From: Agromyces marinus
GTDB lineage: Bacteria; Actinomycetota; Actinomycetes; Actinomycetales; Microbacteriaceae
NCBI RefSeq assembly: GCF_021442325.1
Contig: NZ_CP087879.1
Location: forward strand, 2,914,001-2,978,000
Reading direction: 5' to 3'
Length of the DNA stretch: 64,000 nucleotides
The position numbers and the translations under genes are program-made. This document shows positions 51,799 through 60,130 of this stretch, one piece after another; positions within the stretch are counted from its first letter, which is position 1; each line of letters opens with the position of its first letter. The notes beneath the pieces are model-generated. The model was not told where the DNA came from. It saw only the letters and a list, made by a program, of their open reading frames with translations, and did no database searches.

Positions 51799-52631
51799 TT
51801 CGACACCGCCGCCGCGGTCGCCTCACCCTGCAGCGCATCCCAGAGGTGGTCGCGCAGTTCGAGGAAGCGGGGGTCGCTCTGCACGCTGCGCTCGGAGCGC
51901 GGGCGCTCGAGGCCGGTCTCGATGACCTCCTTGATCGCGCCCGGGTGGCTCTTGAACACGACGATGCGGTCGCCGAGCAGGATGGCCTCCTCGATCGAGT
52001 GCGTGATGAAGAGCACCGTCTTGCCGGTCGCGGCGATGAGCTTCTCGATCTCCTCGCGCATGACCTCGCGCGTGAGCGCGTCGACGGCGCCCAGCGGCTC
52101 GTCCATGAGGAGGATCTGCGGCTTCGCGACGATCGCTCGCGCGAGCCCGACGCGCTGCTGCATTCCGCCGGACAGCTCGCGCGGGTAGGAGTTCTCGAAT
52201 CCGCTGAGGCCGACGAGGTCGACGGCCTCCTGGACCCGGTCGCGCCAGCCGGCGCCCTTGAGGCCCTTCTGCATCTCGAGTCCGAACTTGACGTTGTCGA
52301 ACACGGTCCGCCAGGGCAGCAGGGCGTAGTCCTGGAACACGACCGCCCGGTCGGGGCCGGGGCCCGTGACCGGTTCCCCGGCCACGAGCACCTGCCCCGT
52401 ACTGGGCTTGACGAGCCCCGCGATCACGTTCATGAACGTCGTCTTGCCGCACCCCGACGGGCCCAGCACGGTCACGAACTCGCCCTCGCGGACGTCGAGG
52501 TCGACGCCCTCGATCGCGAGCAGCTTCGATCCCGTGCGAGCGACGTCGTAGCTCACGCTGAGGTCGCGGACCGAGATCAGCGGCGAAGCGGATGCCTCGC
52601 CCTCGGCCGGCTCAGTGGTGGTGTTCGTCAT
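51795..52631 (-). CDS. ABC importer ATPase (second catabolic cluster)
   Basis: This 278-residue ATPase is of the SsuB/TauB group: Walker A GPSGCGKTT near 60, FQDYALLPWRTV, signature LSGGMQQR, Walker B LLMDEPLGAVD and switch His in ITHSIEEA. ATG 52631 is preferred; GTG 52655 is an in-frame alternative. It energises the two downstream permeases and follows the LLM gene by 39 nt. Confidence 0.92.
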   Translation of the reverse strand: MTNTTTEPAEGEASASPLISVRDLSVSYDVARTGSKLLAIEGVDLDVREGEFVTVLGPSGCGKTTFMNVIAGLVKPSTGQVLVAGEPVTGPGPDRAVVFQDYALLPWRTVFDNVKFGLEMQKGLKGAGWRDRVQEAVDLVGLSGFENSYPRELSGGMQQRVGLARAIVAKPQILLMDEPLGAVDALTREVMREEIEKLIAATGKTVLFITHSIEEAILLGDRIVVFKSHPGAIKEVIETGLERPRSERSVQSDPRFLELRDHLWDALQGEATAAAVSK

Positions 52632-52670
52632 GGCGATACTCTCTTCCACGGTCACGGGGGGCTCCGTCGC

Positions 52671-53678
52671 TCAGGTCAGAGCCGGTTCGGCGGCGTGCTC
52701 CCGCATCTTGGGCAGCACTTCGGTGCCCAAGAGCTCGATCTGCTCGAAGAAGCGGTCGAACTTGAAGCGGAAGTCGAAGACGAGGTGCTCGGTTCCGATC
52801 GCCTCGAACTTCTTGAGTTCCTCGACGGCCTCGTCGGGGTTGCCGACGATGAGCTGGCCCTCGAGGTCCTCGACGGTCTCGAACCGGCCCGAGGGCGGCT
52901 TGACCGCGAACTTGGCCTTGTTCGCCCAGGCGAGCAGGCCCGGGATGTTGACGTGCTTGAGCGCCTCCTCGCGGGTCTCCTCGATCGAGGTCGGGGGGAT
53001 CACCGAGATGGTGGGCATCGGGCGGCCGGAGGCATCCGTCAGTTCGCGCATGTTCGCGATGCGCTTCTCCATGGTCGCGAGCGAGATGCGGCCCGGCATC
53101 CAGCCGTCGGCGTACTCGGCGGCCAGGCGCGCCGAGCGCGGCGTCGCGCCGCAGTACCAGAACGGCACGCGGCCGCCGACCGGCTTCGGCTCGATGGTCA
53201 CGTTCTCGAACGAGAAGATGCCGTCATCGTAGGTGACGTCGTTCTCGGTGAAGACGCGCTTCAGGATCTCGGCGTTCGAGCGGACGGCCTCGACGCGGTC
53301 CATGTCGCCCCAGCCGATCGCCTCGAACTCGTGGTCGAAGGTTCCGGCGCCGAACCCGAGGATGAGTCGCGGCCCGAGCAGCTGGGTCATCGTGCCGGCC
53401 ATGAGCGCGGTCACGAGCGGGTGGCGGAAGGGGATGAGCGAGCCGGTGCCGAGTTCGAGCTTCTCGGTCACGGCGCCGATCGCGGTGAGCGTCGTGAGCG
53501 CGTCGTAGAACGTGCGGTTCGGCTTCTCCATCTCGCCGTGCGGTTCGAAGACGAGGTGGTCGCGCACCCACACCGAGTCGAAGCCCATCTTCTCGGCGAG
53601 CTTGGAGCCCTCGAGCAGCTTCTCGCGGCTCGCCTCCTCGCCGAAGTGGGGCAGCAGCAGTCCGAACTTCATGGCCAT
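52671..53678 (-). CDS. LLM-class flavin-dependent monooxygenase
   Basis: This 335-residue luciferase-like protein has MKFGLLLPHFGEEASREKLL, FDSVWVRDHLVF, GTGSLIPFRHPLVTA and ILGFGAGTFDHEFEAIG. The arrangement is closer to FMN-dependent monooxygenases of the SsuD/RutA superfamily than to the LLM at 30792, though this is a visual judgement. With a RidA, an alpha/beta hydrolase and a cyclic amidohydrolase in the same operon it may oxygenate a heterocycle. GGAAGGA lies 8 nt before the first ATG. Confidence 0.86.
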   Translation of the reverse strand: MAMKFGLLLPHFGEEASREKLLEGSKLAEKMGFDSVWVRDHLVFEPHGEMEKPNRTFYDALTTLTAIGAVTEKLELGTGSLIPFRHPLVTALMAGTMTQLLGPRLILGFGAGTFDHEFEAIGWGDMDRVEAVRSNAEILKRVFTENDVTYDDGIFSFENVTIEPKPVGGRVPFWYCGATPRSARLAAEYADGWMPGRISLATMEKRIANMRELTDASGRPMPTISVIPPTSIEETREEALKHVNIPGLLAWANKAKFAVKPPSGRFETVEDLEGQLIVGNPDEAVEELKKFEAIGTEHLVFDFRFKFDRFFEQIELLGTEVLPKMREHAAEPALT

Positions 53679-53680
53679 GG

Positions 53681-55093
53681 TCAGTTTCCTTCCGTTGCGG
53701 CCAGTTCGGCCGTCCGTGCGGCCGGAGCGGCCGCGAGCTTTCCGTATCCGGGCTCGCCGACGACCTCGCCGTCGGCGTAGACGTCGCGTCCGCGGACGAG
53801 CGTGCGCTCGATCCGGGTGCTGATGGTGCGGCCGTTGTACGGGGTCCAGCCGATCTTCGACAGCACGTCGTCGTCGGTGATGGTCCATTCGTGTGCCATG
53901 TCGGCGATCACGATGTCGGCGTCGGCGCCGACCTCGAGGGCGCCCTTGATCCCCGCGAGGCCGAACTTGCCTGCGGGCACCTCGGCGACCATCTCGACGA
54001 CGCGCTCGAGCGTGAGCTCGCCGCGGTTGACGGCGTCGAGCATGAGCTCGTAGTAGTACTGGATGCCGGGAGTGCCGGTGTGGGCGCTCCACATCTGGGT
54101 CCAGCCGATCTCCTTCTCCTCGCGCGTGTGCGGGGCGTGGTCGGAGCTGGCGACGTCGATGGTGCCGTCGCGCATGCCCTCCCAGATGGCGGCGCGGTTG
54201 TCGTCGGGCACCCAGTACGAGAGGGCGTACGGCCCGAGGGTCTGCACGTCGTCCCAGGTGGAGAGGAACGGCGCCCAGTGGTTGACCTCGCAGGTCACGT
54301 CGATGCCATTGGCCTTCGCACGGCGCACGGCCTCGATCGAGCGGCGCGTCTGGATGTGCGCGATGTGCACGGGGCATCCGGATGCCTCGGACAGGCGCAG
54401 CACGACGTCGATCGCCGTGTCCCAGATGACGCCCTCGCGGGCCGCGTACGCCGAGGCGTACCCTTCGGGCGTGTTGTCGCCGCTGGCGAGCACGGCGCCC
54501 TCGATGTAGTCCATGAGCGCCTGGTCGTGCGGGTGCACGATGAAGCGCTTCCCGGTCGGGGCGATCTGGTCCATGATCTGCAGCAGGTGGCCGTGGTCGT
54601 GGATGCCCGTGCCCGACGGGTGGGGGTAGTCGCGCCCCGTGTCGACGACCATGTAGATCTTGTACGCGTTGATGCCCATCTCGGCCATCGGCACGATGTC
54701 GTCGAACTTCGTCGGCGCCGGGTTGTGGTTCCAGTCGACGATCGACGAGTCCGTGTAGCGCTGGAAGACGTCGGTGAGGGTCTCGACGTCGACCGTCGGC
54801 GGCTTCAGGTTCGGCATGCCGAAGATGGTCGTCACGCCGCCGGCCGCGGCCTGGCGGGTGGTCGTGAGGATGTCGTCCTTGTGCTCGTAGCCGGGCTCGC
54901 GCGTGTGCACGTGCACGTCGACCATGCCGGGCAGCACGAGGCGGCCGGTGGCGTCGATGGTGCGTTCCGCGTCGACGGCGACGTCGCGTGCGACGACTCC
55001 GGCGACTTTCCCGTCGTCGACGAGCAGGTCGCCGGCGACGGGCCCGCTCGGGGTGACGACGGTGCCGCCGGTGATTCTCAGGTCGATGCTCAC
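53681..55093 (-). CDS. Cyclic amidohydrolase, dihydroorotase/allantoinase-like
   Basis: This 470-residue zinc enzyme has His-x-His in GMVDVHVHTREPG (near 60), Lys in INAYKIYMVV (near 150, the carbamylated position), His in VHPHDQ and HIAHIQT, and Asp in SSDHAPHTREEK (near 310). It would open a cyclic amide or imide ring. It is not a clear D-hydantoinase or pyrC; the closest look is allantoinase/dihydroorotase-like. The GTG start overlaps the hydrolase stop by 4 nt and has GGAGG upstream; two bases separate its stop from the LLM start. Confidence 0.88.
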   Translation of the reverse strand: MSIDLRITGGTVVTPSGPVAGDLLVDDGKVAGVVARDVAVDAERTIDATGRLVLPGMVDVHVHTREPGYEHKDDILTTTRQAAAGGVTTIFGMPNLKPPTVDVETLTDVFQRYTDSSIVDWNHNPAPTKFDDIVPMAEMGINAYKIYMVVDTGRDYPHPSGTGIHDHGHLLQIMDQIAPTGKRFIVHPHDQALMDYIEGAVLASGDNTPEGYASAYAAREGVIWDTAIDVVLRLSEASGCPVHIAHIQTRRSIEAVRRAKANGIDVTCEVNHWAPFLSTWDDVQTLGPYALSYWVPDDNRAAIWEGMRDGTIDVASSDHAPHTREEKEIGWTQMWSAHTGTPGIQYYYELMLDAVNRGELTLERVVEMVAEVPAGKFGLAGIKGALEVGADADIVIADMAHEWTITDDDVLSKIGWTPYNGRTISTRIERTLVRGRDVYADGEVVGEPGYGKLAAAPAARTAELAATEGN

Positions 55094-56040
55094 TGGGGGG
55101 CCTCCGTGTTCTGGATGGTCTCGCCCGATTCGGGCGAGAGGGTGGTGCGGATGACGACATCGCTCGGGCGCACGTAGCGGTCGAGCCATTCGACGATCAG
55201 CGGGGTGGTCTGCTCCCAGTAGCGGTCGTAGGCCGCGTAGTGGGTGGTGTGCCGTTGCATGATGAGCTGCTTCGGGCCCTTCGCGGCGGCGTACAGCGCC
55301 TCCGCGTGGTCGGTGGGCGTCGTCGCGTCGCCTTCGACGCCGATGACGAGCAACGGCGTCTCGAGGCGCTCGGCGGCGGCGAGGGGACGGTAGGTGAGGA
55401 TCTCTTCAGCGCACGAGAGCGGGATGGCGCTCGGGATGCGGTCGTCGACGTCGGCCTTGATCTTGGTGGCGCGGCGCTCGGGCGTCGGCACCATGATCTC
55501 CTCGCGCGGGTGCACGAGCCGGCCGGAGCCGGTCGCGGCGCGCAGCTTGCGGTCCTCGTCGAGGCTGGCGAGGAACGAGAGCCACTCGTGCTCCTGGCGC
55601 ATGCGGTGCAGCCAGTCGGTGCCGTCTGCGACGGGCACCTGGCTGACGGCGGCCTTGACCCGCGGGTCGGCGTCGGCGAGGAGCACGGCGTTGCCGCCGC
55701 CCGTGCCGCCGGTGCCGAAGACGCCGATGGCGTCGGCGTTCACGTCGTCACGGGTCGTGAGGTAGGTGACCGCGTTGACGAGGTCCTGGAGCTGGCGAGC
55801 GGGCGAGAGGATGCCGCGGTCGCCCGCCGAGTCCCCGAATCCGCGGTAGTCGAACACGAGCACGGCGAACCCTGCGGCGACGAGTGCCTCGTGGTAGCGC
55901 ACGTAGAGCTTGGCGTCTTTGAGGCCGAGCCATCCGGGGCCCTGGACGATCGCCCGGTACGGCCCGGGGCCCTCCGGGGTGCGCCAGAGGCCTGCGAGGC
56001 GATCGCCCTCGCTGTAGAACTCGACCGGTGTCGTCTGCAT
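55090..56040 (-). CDS. Alpha/beta hydrolase
   Basis: This 316-residue hydrolase has the pre-strand motif VFDYRGFGDSAGDRG (near 65) and a nucleophile-elbow region IGVFGTGGTGGGNAVL (near 110), where the usual Ser is replaced by Thr or displaced (GTGGTGGG). The catalytic Asp is likely in GVEGDATTP (near 250) and His in HTTHYAAYD (near 280). The missing GxSxG Ser is odd and may mean a non-standard mechanism. First gene of the operon; operator 3 lies 81 nt upstream. Confidence 0.83.
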   Translation of the reverse strand: MQTTPVEFYSEGDRLAGLWRTPEGPGPYRAIVQGPGWLGLKDAKLYVRYHEALVAAGFAVLVFDYRGFGDSAGDRGILSPARQLQDLVNAVTYLTTRDDVNADAIGVFGTGGTGGGNAVLLADADPRVKAAVSQVPVADGTDWLHRMRQEHEWLSFLASLDEDRKLRAATGSGRLVHPREEIMVPTPERRATKIKADVDDRIPSAIPLSCAEEILTYRPLAAAERLETPLLVIGVEGDATTPTDHAEALYAAAKGPKQLIMQRHTTHYAAYDRYWEQTTPLIVEWLDRYVRPSDVVIRTTLSPESGETIQNTEAPQ

Positions 56041-56120
56041 GGATGCGACGTCCTTCCGTTGAACGCTGCGACGCGTTGGGTTGGGGCGATTCCTGCGCCC
56101 GTGTGATGATGATGCCGCAT

Positions 56121-56139
56121 TTTGGATCCAGAATCCAGT
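56121..56139. promoter_or_regulatory. Operator 3, upstream of the alpha/beta hydrolase operon
   Basis: TTTGGATCCAGAATCCAGT matches operator 1 at 14 of 19 positions and keeps both half-sites (TTTGGAT and ATCCA) at the same spacing. It is less symmetric than operators 1 and 2, and a good -10 could not be fixed inside it. Confidence 0.6.
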
Positions 56140-56181
56140 ATTGATTTCCTCGGAGCCCGCATGCGAGGATGACGACGACCG

Positions 56182-56199
56182 CCGGTAGGGATTTACCGG
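56182..56199. promoter_or_regulatory. Inverted repeat between divergent operons
   Basis: CCGGTA-N6-TACCGG is a perfect 6-6-6 inverted repeat, about 75 nt before the F420-0-type binding protein start. It could be an operator or a short hairpin. The rest of the 234-nt gap holds operator 3 and nothing else that I recognise. Confidence 0.45.
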
Positions 56200-56274
56200 T
56201 CGGGCCGGCCCGGGTTGGGCCGCGAGTCGCCGACGCACGTCGGACCACGTACACGCACACCTCCCGGAGGCCCC

Positions 56275-57291
56275 ATGTCCACGCTCACCCGAACCCCACG
56301 CCCCCGCGCAGCGCGCCTGCTGGCGCCGCTCGCCGCCGCGGCATCCGTCGCCCTGCTCGCCGGCTGCGCCGGCACCGCGTCCGCGACGGGCGTCGACGCC
56401 GCAGCCCCGGCCGCCGAGTCCGGCCACCCCGTCACGATCGACAACTGCGGCACCGAGGTGACCTTCGAGTCGGCCCCGGAACGCGTCGTCGCGATCAAGT
56501 CGTCCACCCTCGAACTCATGCTCGCGCTCGGGATCGGCGACCGCGTCGCCGCCGTCGCGTTCACCGACGGGCCGCCGCCCGCCGAGTACGCGGGCGCCGC
56601 CGAGGGCATCGCCACCCTCTCGGACAAGGTCCCCTCGCAGGAGGTCGTCCTCGAGGCCGAACCCGACCTCGTGTTCGCCGGATGGGAGTCCAACCTCACT
56701 GCCGAGGGCGCCGGCGAACGCGACACGCTCGAACAGCTCGGCGTGCGCACCTACGTCGCCCCGGCCGCGTGCAAGGGCGACGGGTACATGCCCGACCCGC
56801 TCACCTTCGAGCACGTCTTCGCCTCGTTCGAGGAGGCCGGCGACATCTTCGGCGTGCCCGAGGCCGCCGACGGCCTCGTCGCCGACCAGCGCGCCGCCCT
56901 CGCCGCGATCACCCCCGACGACGAGGGCCTCACCGCCCTCTGGTACTCCTCGGGCGGCGACCAGCCCTTCGTCGGCGCCGGCATCGGCGCACCGCAGATG
57001 ATCATGGATGCCGCCGGGCTCGACAACGTCGCCGCAGACGTGCGCGACACCTGGACCTCGCTGTCCTGGGAGGCCGTCGTCGAGGCGAACCCCGACGTCA
57101 TCGTGCTCGTCGACGCCGCCTGGAACACCGCGGCGGCCAAGATCGAACGACTCGAGGCGAACCCCGCGACCGCGGCGATGCCGGCCGTGCAGAACCGCCG
57201 CTACGTCGTCGTCGACTTCCCGGCGACCGAGGCCGGCGTGCGCAACGTCGACGCCGTGGCCTCGATCGTGGAGCAGCTCGGGGCCCTCTGA
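56275..57291 (+). CDS. Putative F420-0 ABC importer, lipoprotein binding protein
   Basis: This 338-residue Fe-siderophore/B12-type (class III) binding protein has lipobox LLAGCAGT (Cys near 25). It opens with VTIDNCGTEVTFESAPERVVAIKSS cut by family-typical residues, and contains the Cys in PAACKGDG. This pattern agrees with the group proposed, from genome co-occurrence, to bind the F420 precursor F420-0. Transport of F420-0 has not been shown biochemically to my knowledge. GGAGG lies 5 nt before the ATG. It is the first gene of a three-gene operon. Confidence 0.82.
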   Translation: MSTLTRTPRPRAARLLAPLAAAASVALLAGCAGTASATGVDAAAPAAESGHPVTIDNCGTEVTFESAPERVVAIKSSTLELMLALGIGDRVAAVAFTDGPPPAEYAGAAEGIATLSDKVPSQEVVLEAEPDLVFAGWESNLTAEGAGERDTLEQLGVRTYVAPAACKGDGYMPDPLTFEHVFASFEEAGDIFGVPEAADGLVADQRAALAAITPDDEGLTALWYSSGGDQPFVGAGIGAPQMIMDAAGLDNVAADVRDTWTSLSWEAVVEANPDVIVLVDAAWNTAAAKIERLEANPATAAMPAVQNRRYVVVDFPATEAGVRNVDAVASIVEQLGAL

Positions 57292-58361
57292 TGAGCCTGC
57301 CGACGACTGAGGCGCCCGTCGCCCGAGGAGGCCGCACCGCGGCCCCCTCGAGGCCGGCGGCGGCCGCGTTCGGCGTCGGCATCGCGCTGGCGGCCGGGCT
57401 CGCGGCATCCGTGGTGCTCGCCGTGACCATCGGCCCGGCCGGCCTCGCACCGACCGACGTGCTCGCCTCGGTCGCGGCGCACCTCGGGCTCGGCGAGCCC
57501 ACGCTCGCCCCCCTGCGCGACGCGATCGTGTGGGAACTGCGCATGCCGCGCGTGCTGACCGCCGCCGCCGTCGGCGCGGGCCTCGCGATCTGCGGCGTCG
57601 TCATGCAGGCACTCACCCGCAACCCGCTCGCCGACCCGTACCTGCTGGGCCTGTCCTCGGGCGCGTCCGTCGGCGCGGTCGTCGTGCTCGTGCTCGGGCT
57701 CGCCGTCGCACTGCCGATCGCCGCGTTCGCGGGCGCACTCGCCGCCCTCGCCGCGACCCTCGGGCTGGCCCGCGCCGCAGGCGGGCTCAGCCCCACCACG
57801 ACCGTGCTCGCCGGTCTCGCGGTCTCAGCCGTGTTCGGCGCGATCACGAGCCTCGTCATCTTCTGGAGCGCGACGACCGACAGCTACCGCGAGATCCTCA
57901 ACTGGCTCCTCGGCTCCCTCTCGGGCGCCGACTGGCCCGCGGTGGCGCTCGCCGGCGGCGCACTGCTCCTCGTGGGGATCCCGCTGCTCGCGACCGGGCG
58001 AACCCTCGACGCATTCGCATTCGGCGACACCGCGGCATCCGCCCTCGGGGTGCACGTGCCCCGCACCCGGACGCTGCTGCTCGTCGCGACCGCGCTGCTC
58101 ACGGGCGCGCTCGTCTCCGTGAGCGGCGCGATCGGCTTCGTCGGGCTGATCCTGCCGCACGCCGTACGGCTCGTCATCGGCGCCCGCCACCGGGCACTGC
58201 TGCCGCTGTCGGCGCTCGCGGGCGCGGTGTTCCTCGTCTGGGTGGACACGGGCGCGCGCACGCTGTTCGATCCACGGGAACTGCCCGTGGGCATCCTGAC
58301 CGCCCTCGTCGGCGGCCCGGTGTTCGCAGCGCTCCTGCTCCGCAGCCGGAGGGCGTCATGA
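57291..58361 (+). CDS. Putative F420-0 ABC importer, permease
   Basis: This 356-residue FecCD/BtuC-type permease has about ten membrane helices, the motif LRMPRVLTAAAVGAGLAICGVVMQ (split by family variants), NPLADPYLLGLSSGASVGA and, near the end, the ATPase contact GAIGFVGLILPHAVRLVIG. It shares a base with the preceding stop (TGATG). It forms the channel for the binding protein upstream. Confidence 0.9.
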   Translation: MSLPTTEAPVARGGRTAAPSRPAAAAFGVGIALAAGLAASVVLAVTIGPAGLAPTDVLASVAAHLGLGEPTLAPLRDAIVWELRMPRVLTAAAVGAGLAICGVVMQALTRNPLADPYLLGLSSGASVGAVVVLVLGLAVALPIAAFAGALAALAATLGLARAAGGLSPTTTVLAGLAVSAVFGAITSLVIFWSATTDSYREILNWLLGSLSGADWPAVALAGGALLLVGIPLLATGRTLDAFAFGDTAASALGVHVPRTRTLLLVATALLTGALVSVSGAIGFVGLILPHAVRLVIGARHRALLPLSALAGAVFLVWVDTGARTLFDPRELPVGILTALVGGPVFAALLLRSRRAS

Positions 58362-59242
58362 CCGCGCGGGCCCGGCCGGGCGCAGGACTCGAGGGGTCGC
58401 GCGTCTCGTTCGCGCGCGGCGACCGGCTCGTCGTCGACGGCGTCGACATCACCGTCCCGCGCGGGGCGGTCGGAGCGCTCCTCGGGCCGAACGGGGCCGG
58501 CAAGTCGACCCTGCTGCACCTGGTCGCGGGCGTCGAACCGTCGTCGTCGACCTCGCTCACGCTCGACGGCGACGACCTCGTCTCGCTGCGCAGGCGCGAA
58601 CGCGCCCGGCGAATCGCGCTCGTCGAACAGGACGCCCAGGCGCCCGACGGCCTCGGCGTCGAGCACGTGGTCGGACTCGGTCGCATCCCGCACCAGTCGG
58701 CGTTCGGCGGCGACTCGGCCCGCGACCGGGAGCTCGTCGCCCGCGCGCTGGCCGCCGCGGATGCGTCGGCGTTCGCCGGCCGTCGGTACGACGAGCTCTC
58801 GGGCGGCGAGCGCCAGCGGGTCAACCTCGCTCGCGCCCTCGCCCAGGAGCCCGACCTGCTGCTGCTGGACGAACCCACGAACCACCTCGACATCCGCTCG
58901 CAGCTGGCGACGCTCGGGCTGCTGCGCCGTCTCGCGTCGGACGGCCTCAGCGTGCTCGCCGCGCTGCACGACCTCTCGCTGGCCGCCGCGTACGCCGACC
59001 ACGTGGTCGTGCTCGCGGACGGACGCGTGGTCGCCGCCGGCGACCCGACCGACGTGCTCGTGCCCGCGCTCATCCGGGCGGTCTGGGGCGTCGAGGCGGC
59101 CGTGCTGCGGCATCCGTCGACGGGCCGGCCGCTGATCGCGTTCGCGCCGGTCGAAGCGGATGCCGCGGCTGCCGTCGACCTGCCGTCGGCCACCGCCGCG
59201 CCGTCCGGGAACCTCGCCGGGGCGGCCGGCCGGTCGCGCTGA
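58358..59242 (+). CDS. Putative F420-0 ABC importer, ATPase
   Basis: This 294-residue ATPase of the FecE/BtuD group has Walker A GPNGAGKST near 43, signature LSGGERQR, Walker B LLLLDEPTNHLD and switch His in ALHDLSLA. The Ala-rich tail of about 30 residues is not conserved in the family. GGAGG precedes the ATG, which overlaps the permease stop by 4 nt. The substrate assignment rests on the operon as a whole. Confidence 0.9.
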   Translation: MTARARPGAGLEGSRVSFARGDRLVVDGVDITVPRGAVGALLGPNGAGKSTLLHLVAGVEPSSSTSLTLDGDDLVSLRRRERARRIALVEQDAQAPDGLGVEHVVGLGRIPHQSAFGGDSARDRELVARALAAADASAFAGRRYDELSGGERQRVNLARALAQEPDLLLLDEPTNHLDIRSQLATLGLLRRLASDGLSVLAALHDLSLAAAYADHVVVLADGRVVAAGDPTDVLVPALIRAVWGVEAAVLRHPSTGRPLIAFAPVEADAAAAVDLPSATAAPSGNLAGAAGRSR

Positions 59243-59272
59243 CCGGGGGCGTGGATGCCGAGCCGCGCTCGG

Positions 59273-60130
59273 CTACGACAGGATGTCGCGCGTCGCGAAC
59301 CGCCAGGCCGCGAGCCCGCCGAACACGGCGATCCATGCGGCCTGCAGCAGCGCGTTGTCGGCGAACGACGCCCACGACGGCGGTGAACGCAGCAGGTCGG
59401 CGAAGTCGAACCAGCGATCGGTGAAGAGCATCGGGTGCACCCACTCGAGCTGGGGGATCGCGCCGACGATCTGCGCCACCACCGCGAGGATGGCCGTTGC
59501 GGCCATCGCGCCGACCGGCACGACCGTGAGCGTCGAGGCGAAGAGGCCGATCGCCGACAGGCCGAGCATCGAGATCGCGACGTACGCGCCGATCGCGAGC
59601 AGTCGGGCGAGGCCCTCGGCGACCGGGATCTCGACGCCCGAGAGCAGCGTCAGCGGCCCGACCGGGAACAGCGCCCACCCGGCGAACGTGCCCGTCACGA
59701 CCACCGTGAACACCGCGGCGACGCAGAACGCGGCCGCGACCGCATACTTGACTGCGAGCAGGCGGAGTCGGCCCGCGGGAGCGATCACGAGGTACCGCAG
59801 GGTTCCGTGCCCGGCCTCGCCCGCGATCGTGTCGCCCGAGACGACCGCGACCGTGAGCGGGAGGAACAGGGGGGTCGCCACGACCAGCGCGGTCACGCCG
59901 ACGAAGAGCCCGTTGCCGGCGACCTGGTCGAGGAACGCCGGCCCGCGACCGGGGCCCGACGGGCCCGCGAGCCGGATCGCGATCGCGATGAGGATCGGGA
60001 TGAGCGCGAGGGCCGCGAGCATCGCCCACGTCCGCCACCTGCGGAACAGCGTCGCGGTGTCGGATGCGAGGAACGACACGAGGCCGCCCCGGCGTGCGCG
60101 CGCGGCGGCGGGTGCCTCAGGCGACGACAT
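59273..60130 (-). CDS. ABC-2 type transporter permease
   Basis: This 285-residue membrane protein has about six helices, with the ABC-2 segment VSGDTIAGEAGHGTLRYLV (near 100) that follows the second helix and contacts the ATPase. It would export a compound of unknown nature. The ATG overlaps the end of the upstream ATPase gene by 14 nt, so both are made from one message. Confidence 0.88.
   Translation of the reverse strand: MSSPEAPAAARARRGGLVSFLASDTATLFRRWRTWAMLAALALIPILIAIAIRLAGPSGPGRGPAFLDQVAGNGLFVGVTALVVATPLFLPLTVAVVSGDTIAGEAGHGTLRYLVIAPAGRLRLLAVKYAVAAAFCVAAVFTVVVTGTFAGWALFPVGPLTLLSGVEIPVAEGLARLLAIGAYVAISMLGLSAIGLFASTLTVVPVGAMAATAILAVVAQIVGAIPQLEWVHPMLFTDRWFDFADLLRSPPSWASFADNALLQAAWIAVFGGLAAWRFATRDILS

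Noticed and set aside
54300-54400. The amidohydrolase at 53681 as pyrC, the biosynthetic dihydroorotase
   Set aside because: It sits in a catabolic operon with an LLM protein and an importer, away from other pyr biosynthesis genes, and its motifs fit the allantoinase/hydantoinase side at least as well.
56041-56274. Cobalamin riboswitch or iron box before the FecB/BtuF-like gene
   Set aside because: No B12-box-like conserved segments and no TTAGGTTAGGCT-type iron box were found; only a short CCGGTA/TACCGG repeat is present.
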